This document shows, piece after piece, positions 51,552 through 60,502 of a stretch of 64,000 bases of DNA (the first letter of the stretch is position 1; the number at the start of each line of letters is the position of its first letter). The notes under the pieces are model-generated. The model had not been told where the DNA came from. It ran no database searches and saw nothing but the letters and a program-made list of their open reading frames with translations. A program made the position numbers and the translations under genes. The stretch is from Chryseobacterium indologenes (GTDB taxonomy: Bacteria; Bacteroidota; Bacteroidia; Flavobacteriales; Weeksellaceae), in assembly GCF_001295265.1 (NCBI RefSeq), contig NZ_LJOD01000004.1:248001-312000 (forward strand), read 5' to 3'.

Positions 51552-52082
51552 TTATTTCCAGTAGCTCCAATTCACTCCATCATATACTGCCAGCATATCA
51601 GAAGCGGGGTCATATACCATAGTTCCTGCCACGGAGCTTTTCATGGTCAGATGCGGATTGGCCACAACAGGTAAAACCATTGCTTTTGTTGTAGATTCCA
51701 ATACCAGAGTTCCGGGCTTACTTGTAGAAGCTGCCCCGATGATCACTCCGGCCGTTGCAGCAGCATCTGTCCCTGCATTAGATAAAGCATGAAGAGCTCC
51801 CTGTCCCTGGTCCGTAAGCGAGGTCCAGCCTCCGGCGTTGTTATTGTTTTTCTCTTCCCACACTTCAACAGCCTTATCTGCCGTGTTAAAAATAAATGTC
51901 CCTCCTACCGCTCCGGGAGCCGAAGGCACTGAAGGCAGAACAATCCCTTTATTTCCCGGCCCAAATTCTACAAGTGCGCTCGGGTTCGCTACATTATCTT
52001 TTCCAAATGCTACCTGAGCCTTCATATCATTGAATAAAGCTGCAGAAAGCATGGTTATGGATGTTATTATTATATTCTTCAT
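51552..52082 (-). CDS. exported protein of a flavobacterial surface-protein type
   Basis: 176 aa with a signal peptide ending NDMKAQ. The mature start (VAFGKDNVANPSALVEFGPG then NKGIVLPSVPSAPGAVGGTF) and the end (GTMVYDPASDMLAVYDGVNW) are a common flavobacterial pattern: 'X-NP-S-x-x-EF ... NKG-x-x-LP ... VYD-x-x-x-x-W'. The last part of the 949-aa neighbour has the same type of segment. Its role is unknown. A terminator (52105-52142) separates it from that neighbour. Confidence 0.75.
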   Translation of the reverse strand: MKNIIITSITMLSAALFNDMKAQVAFGKDNVANPSALVEFGPGNKGIVLPSVPSAPGAVGGTFIFNTADKAVEVWEEKNNNNAGGWTSLTDQGQGALHALSNAGTDAAATAGVIIGAASTSKPGTLVLESTTKAMVLPVVANPHLTMKSSVAGTMVYDPASDMLAVYDGVNWSYWK

Positions 52083-52104
52083 TTTTATTTCATTTTTATT
52101 CGTT

Positions 52105-52142
52105 AAAAAGCTGCCAGGATATTGATTTCCGCTATCCCGGCA
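52105..52142 (-). terminator. terminator of the 949-aa surface protein gene
   Basis: Arms TGCCAGGATA and TATCCCGGCA (one mismatch), followed on the minus strand by a T-run, 24 bp after the stop codon at 52166. Confidence 0.7.
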
Positions 52143-52165
52143 ATCTTTAAAAACTCAATCACTTA

Positions 52166-55015
52166 TTATTCGTTACAGCCCCTTTTGATACAGTTCCATC
52201 CGGTACGGGAAGCATCTACTCCCGGAGCCGTTCCCCTGTATAGCTGAACGCATTTTAAATCTGTATTGTAAATCACCATTCCTTCTACCGGAACCAGAGC
52301 ATTTCTCTGAGCTGTTGTCATATGAGTAATCACCAGACCTTTTCCGGCACTATCCAGAACAAGCTGCCCGTTCGGAACATTTTTAGGCCAGTTGGCAGCG
52401 GTAATGGATGGTTTGGTAAGAATTCCGATCTGGGCATAGCTGTCCGGTGTACCTGTTGCTCCCGGCTTGATACAGTGGCAAGGCACGATTTTCTTTCCTG
52501 ATCCGTAACCGGTCATATACGTAGGACCAACCACTACCTGTGTTGCTGTAACAGTATTGGCAGATGCTACATTCCAGGTTATTGTATTAAAGGATGCTCC
52601 GTTATACAATTCCAGAGGGAATAACGGACCTCCTGACGTCTTACTTCCAAATAATGTTACTGCTCCTGTAGCACTGATATTAACTCTTACTGAAGGGGCA
52701 GATGATGTTCCTATGATCTGCCAGATTTCAGGTACTCCTCCTGATCCGTACACAGATCCGTCTGCAAAACGTATGTTCGGAACTCCGGTAGAAAACTGAA
52801 TTTCCTGCGTGGCAAGCTGGGTTCCGTTAATATTAAGGTTAAAGGAATTATCAAGCGTATAAATATCGAAGACAAATCCGAAATCAGTTGCAGGCTGGGA
52901 AAAAGTTACCGGTTCCCCATCTGTTGTACTGAAAGCATTGCCCTGAACATCTTCCGTACAGATAGGTGTTGGAGAAAACATTACATTACTGTTGTTCAAG
53001 AGGTTATTACAATTACCTCCTAAGCCGTTATTGGCACATTCATATTCTGCATTCGTAGGCGGAACTGACGGGTTAGGATTGGTTGCATCCGGGTCAGTTA
53101 CATCATTAGGACGGAGAATTCCTGCTTTTACCATTAAATTTCCAGGGGTAGCAGAGGCCGTTACCGTTACGGTAAACTTATAGGTAATCTCACATCCGTT
53201 GGGTAAATTCAATGAAGATGAATAAGTACGTGTCGCAGGATTATAAGTTATTGCTGCCGATTCACTTCCGCATCCGTTAGCTGTGAAAACAAAAGACTGT
53301 GGATCCAGACCCGGCGGAAGGGTAAAGGTAAACGGAGCCCCTGTAACACCGCTTGGTCCATCGTTTTTAACTTTTACAGTATAGCTAAGTAACTCTCCAA
53401 CAGATACTGCGGATTTATCAGGCATTACCTGGGTTACTTTTAAGTCTGCAATTTTTACTTCTACCGTAGCAGCAAGTGTCGCAACATTTCCTTTAATGAA
53501 AGTCCATGTATCAATTGACCTTACATCCCCGAACAGCCCGGAGGTTCCTGTTCCTCCTGTTCCCCAGATATGCCCGTTACTTGTACTGCTGATTCCCGCA
53601 CTGTTTACCGGAGGCAGATGGGTATTGTTTTTAGGGTTGGAAGAGGTACCGGTACTTCCGTTTGGAATATCAGTATCATTCCAGTAAACAAGATCTGAAA
53701 CCACATTATTCAGGTTGGTATAGTCCAGCAGCTGGATAATTGTTCCGTTTCTGTTATACTCCATATCAATGAACGGGAAATGAACTTCAGCTCCCTGAAG
53801 CTGTACCGTTACTTCTGCCGGTATTGAACCTGTTGGCAGAGGGTTTCCGGAACCGTCTTTTCCATCCCAGAAAATAGAATTGGCCCCGGCTACAGAGGGA
53901 CCGGTAAGGATACGTGTAACAAAAGCAGCCGGTGTTGCTGTACTTTGAATCACAATCTTATACTGCCCCGTAGATCCTGCGTTAAAGTTAATATATCCTC
54001 CTTTTCCACTGAACTGTGCAGGTGTTCCATCAACACCTACCAGCTGTACTCCTGTTACATCAGGTACAATTACTGTACTTTTAAGCCATGTAGATCCTCC
54101 GGGAACAGCTCCTGGTGATGTTGTTGGTAAATCTGCCGCAGGAAGACTGTAAAAAAGTTTATGAGTGATGTGCTTAGAAGTATCGGCTAAGTTGGGATTA
54201 TGTGCTTTTCCTGTTAAAAAAGCGGTTGTGGACTGGTCAAGACTTTTATAAACAGGATTTTGTGTAGTAGGGTCTATAAATCCGTTGTTATTTGCATAAA
54301 AAGTGAAATACAGTCCATTATTTCCATTATTGTTTACTCTATAGGTATATCCGTCTTTTGTCAGTACATATACCAATCCATAAAATCCATCTGTATTTGC
54401 AGAAGAAGTCCCGTTGGAAAGGTTAAGGATGTTTGCATACACACGTCCTTGTACAAATCCTGTATTACTTGTATTAATAACAGAAACATCCCATGCTGCA
54501 ATTCCTGCATTGGTACTGCTCTGCGTCCAGTTACTGTCTGCACTTACTGTTGTTGAAGGATCTGTTGCTGCACGTCCCACAAATTCAACACGGTAAATAC
54601 CTGCTTCTGTTACAGAATGGTAGATTGGTGTATATCTGCTGCCTCCTGTCTGTCCCGATAACTGTGGCCCTGCAAGCTCTGCAGCTCTGCTGGAAATCTG
54701 TCCGCCGGTAGTATTGTTAACAAGCTGCGTTCCATCTGGAGCAAAAAGGCGTATTCTTCCGGTTCCTCCGTTCTGTGCACTTGAAGCCAGAGTAATAATT
54801 TCTCCCGGAACGGCATATACATAATGAGTTCCTTCATTGGCAAAAGGCCAGCTATCTGTAGTAGTGGTGCTTGATCTCAAAAATGCCCTGAGTCCGGTAG
54901 CTCCTGACGGATACAAATTCCTGGAACCGTCAGCCCAAACCCATCCGCTGCACAACAGGCACATAAAAGTTATTACAGCTCTAAACTGTAGATGATACTT
55001 CATATTATTTTTCAT
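52166..55015 (-). CDS. large surface protein with DUF11 domain
   Basis: 949 aa with a signal peptide ending WVWADG (a second ATG four codons on is possible). N-terminal beta-rich part with GTHYVYAVPGEIITLASSAQ and AGIYRVEFVGRA; middle with SIFWDGKDGSGNPLPTGSIP; a DUF11 domain at about 540-655 (VTQVMPDKSAVSVGELLSYT, VKNDGPSGVTGAPFTFTLPP, GCEITYKFTVTV); a Cys-containing part (CANNGLGGNCNN); and an end segment VPNGQLVLDSAGKGLVITHM, then VEGMVIYNTDLKCVQLY, finishing RGCNE. DUF11 is common in cell-surface adhesins and matrix proteins. No T9SS sorting domain visible. Function unknown; monocistronic. Confidence 0.82.
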   Translation of the reverse strand: MKNNMKYHLQFRAVITFMCLLCSGWVWADGSRNLYPSGATGLRAFLRSSTTTTDSWPFANEGTHYVYAVPGEIITLASSAQNGGTGRIRLFAPDGTQLVNNTTGGQISSRAAELAGPQLSGQTGGSRYTPIYHSVTEAGIYRVEFVGRAATDPSTTVSADSNWTQSSTNAGIAAWDVSVINTSNTGFVQGRVYANILNLSNGTSSANTDGFYGLVYVLTKDGYTYRVNNNGNNGLYFTFYANNNGFIDPTTQNPVYKSLDQSTTAFLTGKAHNPNLADTSKHITHKLFYSLPAADLPTTSPGAVPGGSTWLKSTVIVPDVTGVQLVGVDGTPAQFSGKGGYINFNAGSTGQYKIVIQSTATPAAFVTRILTGPSVAGANSIFWDGKDGSGNPLPTGSIPAEVTVQLQGAEVHFPFIDMEYNRNGTIIQLLDYTNLNNVVSDLVYWNDTDIPNGSTGTSSNPKNNTHLPPVNSAGISSTSNGHIWGTGGTGTSGLFGDVRSIDTWTFIKGNVATLAATVEVKIADLKVTQVMPDKSAVSVGELLSYTVKVKNDGPSGVTGAPFTFTLPPGLDPQSFVFTANGCGSESAAITYNPATRTYSSSLNLPNGCEITYKFTVTVTASATPGNLMVKAGILRPNDVTDPDATNPNPSVPPTNAEYECANNGLGGNCNNLLNNSNVMFSPTPICTEDVQGNAFSTTDGEPVTFSQPATDFGFVFDIYTLDNSFNLNINGTQLATQEIQFSTGVPNIRFADGSVYGSGGVPEIWQIIGTSSAPSVRVNISATGAVTLFGSKTSGGPLFPLELYNGASFNTITWNVASANTVTATQVVVGPTYMTGYGSGKKIVPCHCIKPGATGTPDSYAQIGILTKPSITAANWPKNVPNGQLVLDSAGKGLVITHMTTAQRNALVPVEGMVIYNTDLKCVQLYRGTAPGVDASRTGWNCIKRGCNE

Positions 55016-55115
55016 TTATTCAATCATTTATTATTTGTTCATTTTCAGATTCAGTCATGAACTTACCTGTGCTTCTGTAAAAGAAGCATGAGAATTCTAT
55101 TTAATACGTTAAAAA

Positions 55116-55688
55116 TCAAACGATAACAGGAGGAGGCCGGATGGCATGAGACTCAGAAAAATGATGGTCTAAGAACAGATCATCCCATCTTCCGGAGACC
55201 ATGCTGGTTTTGTAAACATAATTCTGAACATAGAGCACATCTGAAGATCTATGACATGCAGATTTTATTTGGTTTTCTCCTGCTGAAGCGACAAAAAAGA
55301 TATCTTTCCCGCCAGGAGCAGACCAATCATTTCCAGAAGAAGAATTTTTAGAATACAGAATAGCTGTAGCTTTAACCCTTTCTGCTTTTGCCGTCTGCTT
55401 TGTTTCTGAAGATTTTATGCTTTGAGGCTTTTTATGAGATTTGGCCTGTACTTTCTTACGGTCTTTAGAGATCAGAACCTGTTTTATTTTTATGTCAGGA
55501 TCTGCAATAAAAACAATTGTACCTTTGGTAACATATATTACACCTGCTTCTGGACCTTCTGCCGGTTCATCATATGATAATGCCTGGCATTTTAAAGCAA
55601 CGCCGGTGAGAATAAGAATACACAGAGTGATCCACTTCCTTAAAGAAAGTATATCCGGCAGCACATCTATTTGTGTTTTTATATTCAT
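55116..55688 (-). CDS. exported basic protein of unknown function
   Basis: 190 aa. The first 35 residues (with WITLCILILTGVALKCQA) form a membrane anchor or signal. Then a beta segment (GVIYVTKGTIVFIADPDIKI), a Lys/Ser-rich stretch (about 75-105) and a second ordered part (DIFFVASAGENQIKSACHRS), ending with HHFSESHAIRPPPVIV. I know no family. It is upstream of the 949-aa protein gene on the same strand with a 100-bp gap that contains a small hairpin (55070-55088), so the two may be linked or separate. Confidence 0.6.
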   Translation of the reverse strand: MNIKTQIDVLPDILSLRKWITLCILILTGVALKCQALSYDEPAEGPEAGVIYVTKGTIVFIADPDIKIKQVLISKDRKKVQAKSHKKPQSIKSSETKQTAKAERVKATAILYSKNSSSGNDWSAPGGKDIFFVASAGENQIKSACHRSSDVLYVQNYVYKTSMVSGRWDDLFLDHHFSESHAIRPPPVIV

Positions 55689-55784
55689 TATTCCTGGGTC
55701 AGGATATTATAAACTGCAGATATAATCATACAGTTTATGAGACTTGATCGGTACAGTGATCAGATAACTCTTCTCTGACAGGCA

Positions 55785-55792
55785 CAAATATA
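55785..55792 (-). promoter_or_regulatory. -7 box upstream of the 55116-55688 gene
   Basis: The minus strand reads TATATTTG (TAnnTTTG), 96 nt before the ATG. No TTG is found at -33. Confidence 0.4.
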
Positions 55793-55861
55793 AAGCGCTC
55801 CAAACCGCTTTAAAAGGCATTCTATTACCATTTTCCTCAAAATGATAAAGTTTTCAGGCGG

Positions 55862-57442
55862 TTATTTTACCTTCTCTTCTTCAAGATGTTTTATAAACAG
55901 AGAAGGAGACATGGAAGTAACTTTTTTGAAAATAGTTGCAAATTTATTCTGGGAAGAAAAACCGGCTTCTTCTGCCAAAACAGCAATTTTATATTTCCTG
56001 TACTTCGGATTGATTTTCAATTTTTTTATCACATAATAAACCCTCAGCTCATTGATATAGTTATTGAAATCTTTCTTTTTATGGGTATTGATAATAAATG
56101 AAAGGTATTTTGTATTGGTTTCAAAAAGTGAAGCCAGGTAAGGAAGTGAAATATTATTGTTGGTAAAGATATCTGACCTTTCAAACTCGTATAATTTAAT
56201 CAGTATCTTTCTTTCTGTGGCTGTGGTCATTGTAACTGAATATTCCTGTTCTGTTTTTCTTTCGTTTTCTTCAGTTTCTTCTGAAAAAGATTCGATTTCC
56301 GGAACCGGATCGCTCTCTGGCTTTCTTTCCCTGTTTACTTGTTCAAGGATTTCATTGAACCGCTTAAGATTTTTCCTGTGCTTTATTCTCGTGTACAGCA
56401 TAAATCCTGCGATCGTCAATATCAGCAGTACAGCTCCAATAATAATGATAACATCCTTTCTGAAACTGCCTTCCGATATTTCATGGTTCTGTTCATACAG
56501 CTTCGTATAGGATTCATTAATAAAAGCATTACTCTTTTCAGTAATTTTTTTGTTCACCGAATCTTTTTTTATGGCAACTTTTGTTAAGTTCCGGACATCA
56601 TTTGTCTTCAGATAATATTGTTGTGCAGTATTGTAAACCACATCTTTCAGTTGAAGAAATCCTGAAGATCCGGAGATTTTCTCTGCCAGATCCAGATACT
56701 TTTTTGCATTTTTCAGATCATCTTTCTCAATACATACCTGAGCAAGACCATTATAAATTAAGCCGGTAACATGACTTTCCGGAAGTCCCTTATTTAAATC
56801 CAACGCTTTTTGATAATGAACCATGGCTTCATCCAGATCACCAAGATGATACCAGTTAAGCCCCAGAAGCTGTTCATTATTTGCTGAAAAGAAATCTGTT
56901 TTCTGGCCGGATTCGTTGAAATATTTCTGGGCTTTGAGAATATACTGATTGGATTTATGAAACTGTTCTCGTTCCTGTTCATAATAGGCAAGCTCCTGCA
57001 TGGCCATTCCCCTGGTCATATTGCCCACTTTCTTATTCTCTATCCTGTCACAGAGATTAAAGGTCTTCAGGGAATATTTTTTAGACTGGTTGTATAGCTT
57101 TAACAGACGGTATTGTGTTGCTAAAAAGCCGGAAACCTTAGCTTTCCAAAGATAATCATCAGATTCTTCGAGTAATACTTCGGTTTTATGAGCATAACCA
57201 ATTGATTTTTTGAGATCTCCCGACTGCTGGTATAGTGATGCCAAAAGCATCAGACTTTTTACCTTAAAGTAAGGAGAGGCAGAAACAGTATACAATGAAT
57301 CAGCTGTTTTCACAGCCTGATTAAAGTTTTTTTGAGAGGTTTCAAGATAGGTTTTCGTATAAATTGCATTATACTTTAGCGTATCCTGAGCATTTACAGC
57401 TACATACAGCAGTAAAACAAAAGGTAGAAATAATTTATTCAT
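55862..57442 (-). CDS. membrane-bound TPR-AraC family regulator
   Basis: 526 aa. Signal-like N-terminus (to about NAQ), TPR-type helices in the periplasmic part (about 35-300: LASLYQQSGDLKKSIGYAHK, NWYHLGDLDEAMVHYQKALD, AQVCIEKDDLKNAKKYLDLA), a membrane segment at about 335 (VIIIIGAVLLILTIAGFMLY), a short helical linker, and a C-terminal AraC DNA-binding domain (about 425-526: YLSFIINTHKKKDFNNYINE, AVLAEEAGFSSQNKFATIFK, SPSLFIKHLEEEKVK). It would sense something in the periplasm and act on DNA directly at the membrane. Targets are unknown; the gene stands alone. Confidence 0.87.
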   Translation of the reverse strand: MNKLFLPFVLLLYVAVNAQDTLKYNAIYTKTYLETSQKNFNQAVKTADSLYTVSASPYFKVKSLMLLASLYQQSGDLKKSIGYAHKTEVLLEESDDYLWKAKVSGFLATQYRLLKLYNQSKKYSLKTFNLCDRIENKKVGNMTRGMAMQELAYYEQEREQFHKSNQYILKAQKYFNESGQKTDFFSANNEQLLGLNWYHLGDLDEAMVHYQKALDLNKGLPESHVTGLIYNGLAQVCIEKDDLKNAKKYLDLAEKISGSSGFLQLKDVVYNTAQQYYLKTNDVRNLTKVAIKKDSVNKKITEKSNAFINESYTKLYEQNHEISEGSFRKDVIIIIGAVLLILTIAGFMLYTRIKHRKNLKRFNEILEQVNRERKPESDPVPEIESFSEETEENERKTEQEYSVTMTTATERKILIKLYEFERSDIFTNNNISLPYLASLFETNTKYLSFIINTHKKKDFNNYINELRVYYVIKKLKINPKYRKYKIAVLAEEAGFSSQNKFATIFKKVTSMSPSLFIKHLEEEKVK

Positions 57443-58176
57443 CCAGGTGTACTAATATTCGGAAAATGACGGCTAAAACATAAATCCTGCTTATTCCAGA
57501 GGCTTAAGGATTCCGGAATAAAACATTAAATCATTTTTCGGAAATGAAAAATTTAAAAATAAATAGAGCTGGAAGGGCAGAACGCCCGGGTTTAAATGCA
57601 TACCTGCTCATTAGGCGGGCGTGAAGGCCAATGTATTCTGTTTCATAATTTTTTTCTGGTTTAGGGTTGTGTTTATATTTTTTATTTCTACTTCTGATGA
57701 TTGGAGTTATTCAGAAATCCACTCAGAAGTTTTTTTGCTGATCCTCCTATTTAAAAGGACTCAACGGTATTTTATTTTTTTCCTGACAAAATATTTTGTC
57801 ATACCACAAAATTATATTTTCATAGTCCAGCATCCTTATCTAAAGACGCATAAAAATGATAAAAAAGCGAACATCATTATCTATGATCCCCGCTTTGTAA
57901 AAAGCAAAGAGTAAACTCTGACCTGAGCCTCTTTGCTATTTTTTTTCATTTCATTGTTTTTAGAATCGCAGCTCTTTATAAACTTGCAGTGCAAAAGTAA
58001 AGTTCTCCTTTCTATCATGAAACTGTAATCTTTACCAAATTAAGGAACAAACAATTAAAAAAATCAATACAAATGAATGATTAGCAACAATTTACAAATA
58101 CATCTAAATTCACGATAATAATAAATACATAACCTGATAAAAGACAAAAACCGCAGCCTTCTAAGCAGATTAATCA
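57443..58176. other. 734-bp intergenic region with structured elements
   Basis: No convincing gene. Contents, left to right: an inverted repeat TTATTCC/GGAATAA in the leader of the TPR-AraC gene (about 57490-57523); a GC-rich patch (57571-57632) that can fold several ways (CGCCC pairs with GGGCG, and there is a short hairpin with CCTGC/GCGGG); an AT-rich open frame starting with GTG at 57621 that I reject as a gene; an orphan plus-strand terminator; then AT-rich sequence up to the second AraC gene. Confidence 0.55.
57903..57946 (+). terminator. orphan plus-strand terminator
   Basis: Stem AGCAAAGAG/CTCTTTGCT with an inner CTC/GAG hairpin, followed by eight T residues. No plus-strand gene is found upstream, so it may end a small RNA or antisense transcript starting in the 57.5-57.8 kb region. 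Confidence 0.65.
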
Positions 58177-59049
58177 TTAACCCGGACCCAGATTTTCTCT
58201 GAACTGGCTGGGTGTAAGACCTGTATTTGATTTAAAAAATTTCGTAAAATTAGTCACTTCATTAAATCCTAAACTATAGGCAACTTCGCTGATATTATAT
58301 TCTTTACAGGCCAGATTCCTTTTAATTTCAAGAACCATTCTTTCTGCCATCCATTTTTTAGGAGTACTTTTTTCTATCTCCACAAATGCTTTCTCCAGAG
58401 TTCTTATGCTTACATTCAAATGGTCTGTAATATCCTGTATCGTATATTGCCTGCTTAGTTTCTGACTGACAAAAGATTTAAATTTTGAAACCAGAAGCTT
58501 ATGGGGGTGAGTATCCAGAATATAATCCTGTGGTTTATAAAGCTGATCTGCAATAAGCAGGATATTAAACAGATAATTATTCAAAATACAGGTCTGCAAC
58601 TCACTATAAGGCCTTGAAAGCTCCTCACTGATAAAATTAAACAGAGACAACAGCTCATCAAAACGGCTTTCTACACACACATAAGGCAGTTTTAAAGGAT
58701 CGTTGAACAGATTCGTCAGTCCAAAAAACTGGGTCTGAATATTATTCCTGCATAGAAAGTCTTCTGTAAAAATAAGGACCCTTCCCTTATAGGAAGCAGG
58801 ATCATGAAACTGAGCAATCTGGTTTTGGGACAGAAACAGCATATGTTTTTCCTTAACATCAATGCAATTAAAGTCAACAGAATGTTTTCCCAGCCCTTCA
58901 CAATAAAAATTAACCGCATAAAATGATACTTTATGGGGCTTTAGAAGCGGTTCGGGCCTGAGCATAAGCAGTTCCGAAATCTCTTTCGTATTGATATACT
59001 GCTGATTATTTTCTGCGTGTAAAAACGGTTCTATTGAAAACTCTTTCAT
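58177..59049 (-). CDS. AraC family transcriptional regulator
   Basis: 290 aa. Residues 1-170 form a cupin-like sensor domain (VSFYAVNFYCEGLGKHSVDF, MLFLSQNQIAQFHDPASYKG), residues about 190-290 the double helix-turn-helix of AraC proteins (YTIQDITDHLNVSIRTLEKA, NISEVAYSLGFNEVTNFTKF, FKSNTGLTPSQFRENLGPG). It probably binds a small ligand and controls a nearby or distant operon; the flanking gaps show no obvious target. Monocistronic, 735 bp from one neighbour and 580 bp from the other. Confidence 0.92.
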   Translation of the reverse strand: MKEFSIEPFLHAENNQQYINTKEISELLMLRPEPLLKPHKVSFYAVNFYCEGLGKHSVDFNCIDVKEKHMLFLSQNQIAQFHDPASYKGRVLIFTEDFLCRNNIQTQFFGLTNLFNDPLKLPYVCVESRFDELLSLFNFISEELSRPYSELQTCILNNYLFNILLIADQLYKPQDYILDTHPHKLLVSKFKSFVSQKLSRQYTIQDITDHLNVSIRTLEKAFVEIEKSTPKKWMAERMVLEIKRNLACKEYNISEVAYSLGFNEVTNFTKFFKSNTGLTPSQFRENLGPG

Positions 59050-59212
59050 CCTTGTGATTATGTTATGTTTAGAAATTTCTATACATAAACCGCTATAAAT
59101 ATAATATTTTTTCTAAAATAAAACATATTTAACAAATATTATAAACCATAATGATTTATGAAAGAAACTATTTTTAATAACTCAAAACATCTATCAGCGT
59201 ATAAAACACAAC

Positions 59213-59244
59213 AAAAAAACCATATTTATAAAAAAATATGGTTT
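59213..59244 (-). terminator. minus-strand terminator
   Basis: Perfect 11-bp stem AAACCATATTT/AAATATGGTTT with a 6-nt loop; on the minus strand a run of seven T residues follows. It lies 40 bp past the end of the broken small ORF at 59284-59439. Confidence 0.7.
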
Positions 59245-59283
59245 AATAAACACAATTGATGAAAAAAAAATATTTCTATAAAC

Positions 59284-59439
59284 TTATTCGCAGACTGCGC
59301 TAAGAGGTAAGAAATAATTATTAGAAACATAGAGTGGACTGTGAATTCTATGAGATCTAAAAATCGGTCAAATATAATTATTTACTACTCCTGGAGATTG
59401 ATACAAACCCGCAATAGAATGGTAAAAATACGAACACAT
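59284..59439 (-). pseudogene. small ORF interrupted by TGA
   Basis: 52 codons on the minus strand from ATG: MCSYFYHSIAGLYQSPGV, VNNYI, then TGA, then PIFRSHRIHSPLYVSNNYF and LPLSAVCE to a TAA. The codon pattern continues through the TGA and a terminator follows 40 bp on, which suggests a real gene of about 51 aa broken by one base change, or a 23-aa ORF. No family recognised. Confidence 0.4.
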
Positions 59440-59632
59440 AGAACAGACCGTTCTGTTTTATAAACAGCATTTCTCAAATCCATTTATTTTTAAAACCTAT
59501 TTACAACAACCCTATTATAAATTTAACTTCTCTCAATACTTTCGGTTTTCCTTTTCCGGTTGGCCCATTTCACCTAATTTTCTTTATCTGAAATCAGGTT
59601 ATTTTAATACATTTGTTATAAACATATTGCAT
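59440..59632. other. AT-rich gap before the HExxH gene
   Basis: With the sequence to its left (59050-59283) this forms a 580-bp gap holding only the minus terminator and the broken small ORF listed separately. Nothing else was found; no promoter consensus is clear before 59633. Confidence 0.5.
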
Positions 59633-60142
59633 ATGAATTTTGAGCAGGTCCATTTACACCTTGATGCCTACAAAGAACATGGCCAGATTCTGGATGCCGC
59701 CCAATATCTGATCCATTCTTTTAATCTTGAACATGAGAATTTTGCCGGATTTGGATTCAGGCCGGAGCTTTCACCAACCTCCATGCTTCTTACGGCAGAA
59801 GGAGAGCTTGGAGGTCCTCAAACTGTTATGATTCCGCAGAATTTATTCGATTTTGATCTGAATCTTGTTCTCAATATGATTGCTCATGAAATGCTTCATG
59901 TTCGCCAGAAAGCACCAGGGCAGGTAATAGAAGATAAAAATGAAAGAGAATTCCAGGCATACTATGAAATGCTTTTTCATACTGTTTTTCCCCAAATTCC
60001 GGATGTTTCGGACTTTCATAAGAAATTTTTCGGCGGAAAGGCTTTAGAATATTATAAAAGAATGGGTGAAGGCTCAGAACTCCAGCAGAAATATGCAGAA
60101 AAGAAAACAGAAGTTGAACAATTAATTAATACATTGCCATGA
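59633..60142 (+). CDS. small HExxH-motif protein, putative metallopeptidase
   Basis: 169 aa from the ATG before NFEQVHLHLD (a TTG two codons earlier is less likely). No signal peptide. MIAHEMLHVRQKAPG near residue 85 holds the HExxH zinc motif; a Glu about 25 residues later (NEREFQAYYEMLFHT) is a possible third ligand. Helical C-terminus. I know no named family. Its stop overlaps the start of the CsaA-like gene by 4 bp (ATGA), so it is cotranslated with a tRNA-binding protein and an exonuclease; the link is unexplained. Confidence 0.72.
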   Translation: MNFEQVHLHLDAYKEHGQILDAAQYLIHSFNLEHENFAGFGFRPELSPTSMLLTAEGELGGPQTVMIPQNLFDFDLNLVLNMIAHEMLHVRQKAPGQVIEDKNEREFQAYYEMLFHTVFPQIPDVSDFHKKFFGGKALEYYKRMGEGSELQQKYAEKKTEVEQLINTLP

Positions 60143-60486
60143 TCACAAAACCAGATATTACCTGGGCCGATTTTGAAAAAATAGACATCCGTTGCGGAAC
60201 CATACTTTCGGTTAAAGATTTCGAAAAAGCAAGAAACCCGTCTTATCAATTAGAAATAGACTTTGGAGATCTGGGGATCAGAAAATCATCCGCACAAATT
60301 ACATCACTATATCAAAAGGAAGAATTAATAGGCAAGCAGATTTTAGCTGTGGTGAATTTTCCTAAAAAACAGATTGCCAATTTTTTTAGTGAATGTCTTG
60401 TTTTAGGACTATATGGGGAAGACAAAAAAGACGTTACCCTTTTGAGCCCCTCCCTGCCTACCAAAAACGGAATGCAGGTAGGATAA
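60139..60486 (+). CDS. CsaA-like tRNA-binding domain protein
   Basis: 115 aa, one OB fold of the CsaA/EMAP-II type: WADFEKIDIRCGTILSVKDF, NPSYQLEIDFGDLGIRKSSA, GKQILAVVNFPKKQIANFFS, ECLVLGLYGEDK. This matches free-standing tRNA-binding or chaperone-like CsaA proteins found in bacteria and archaea. It starts within the stop of the upstream gene and is 16 bp before the exonuclease gene. Confidence 0.9.
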   Translation: MITKPDITWADFEKIDIRCGTILSVKDFEKARNPSYQLEIDFGDLGIRKSSAQITSLYQKEELIGKQILAVVNFPKKQIANFFSECLVLGLYGEDKKDVTLLSPSLPTKNGMQVG

Positions 60487-60502
60487 TACTAAAAAAACAC
60501 CT

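Noticed and set aside
55070..55088. Hairpin TGCTTCT/AGAAGCA upstream of the 949-aa protein gene as a terminator
   Set aside because: No T-run on either strand; more likely a leader structure.
57621..57914. 97-codon plus-strand frame starting at GTG in the gap between the AraC genes
   Set aside because: Phe/Ile/Tyr-rich because of AT-rich DNA, no start signal, and its stop lies inside the terminator stem-loop; not like a protein gene.
59284..59439. Reading the in-frame TGA as selenocysteine
   Set aside because: No SECIS-like hairpin is evident right after the TGA, the ORF has no selenoprotein features, and the lineage is not known for selenocysteine use.
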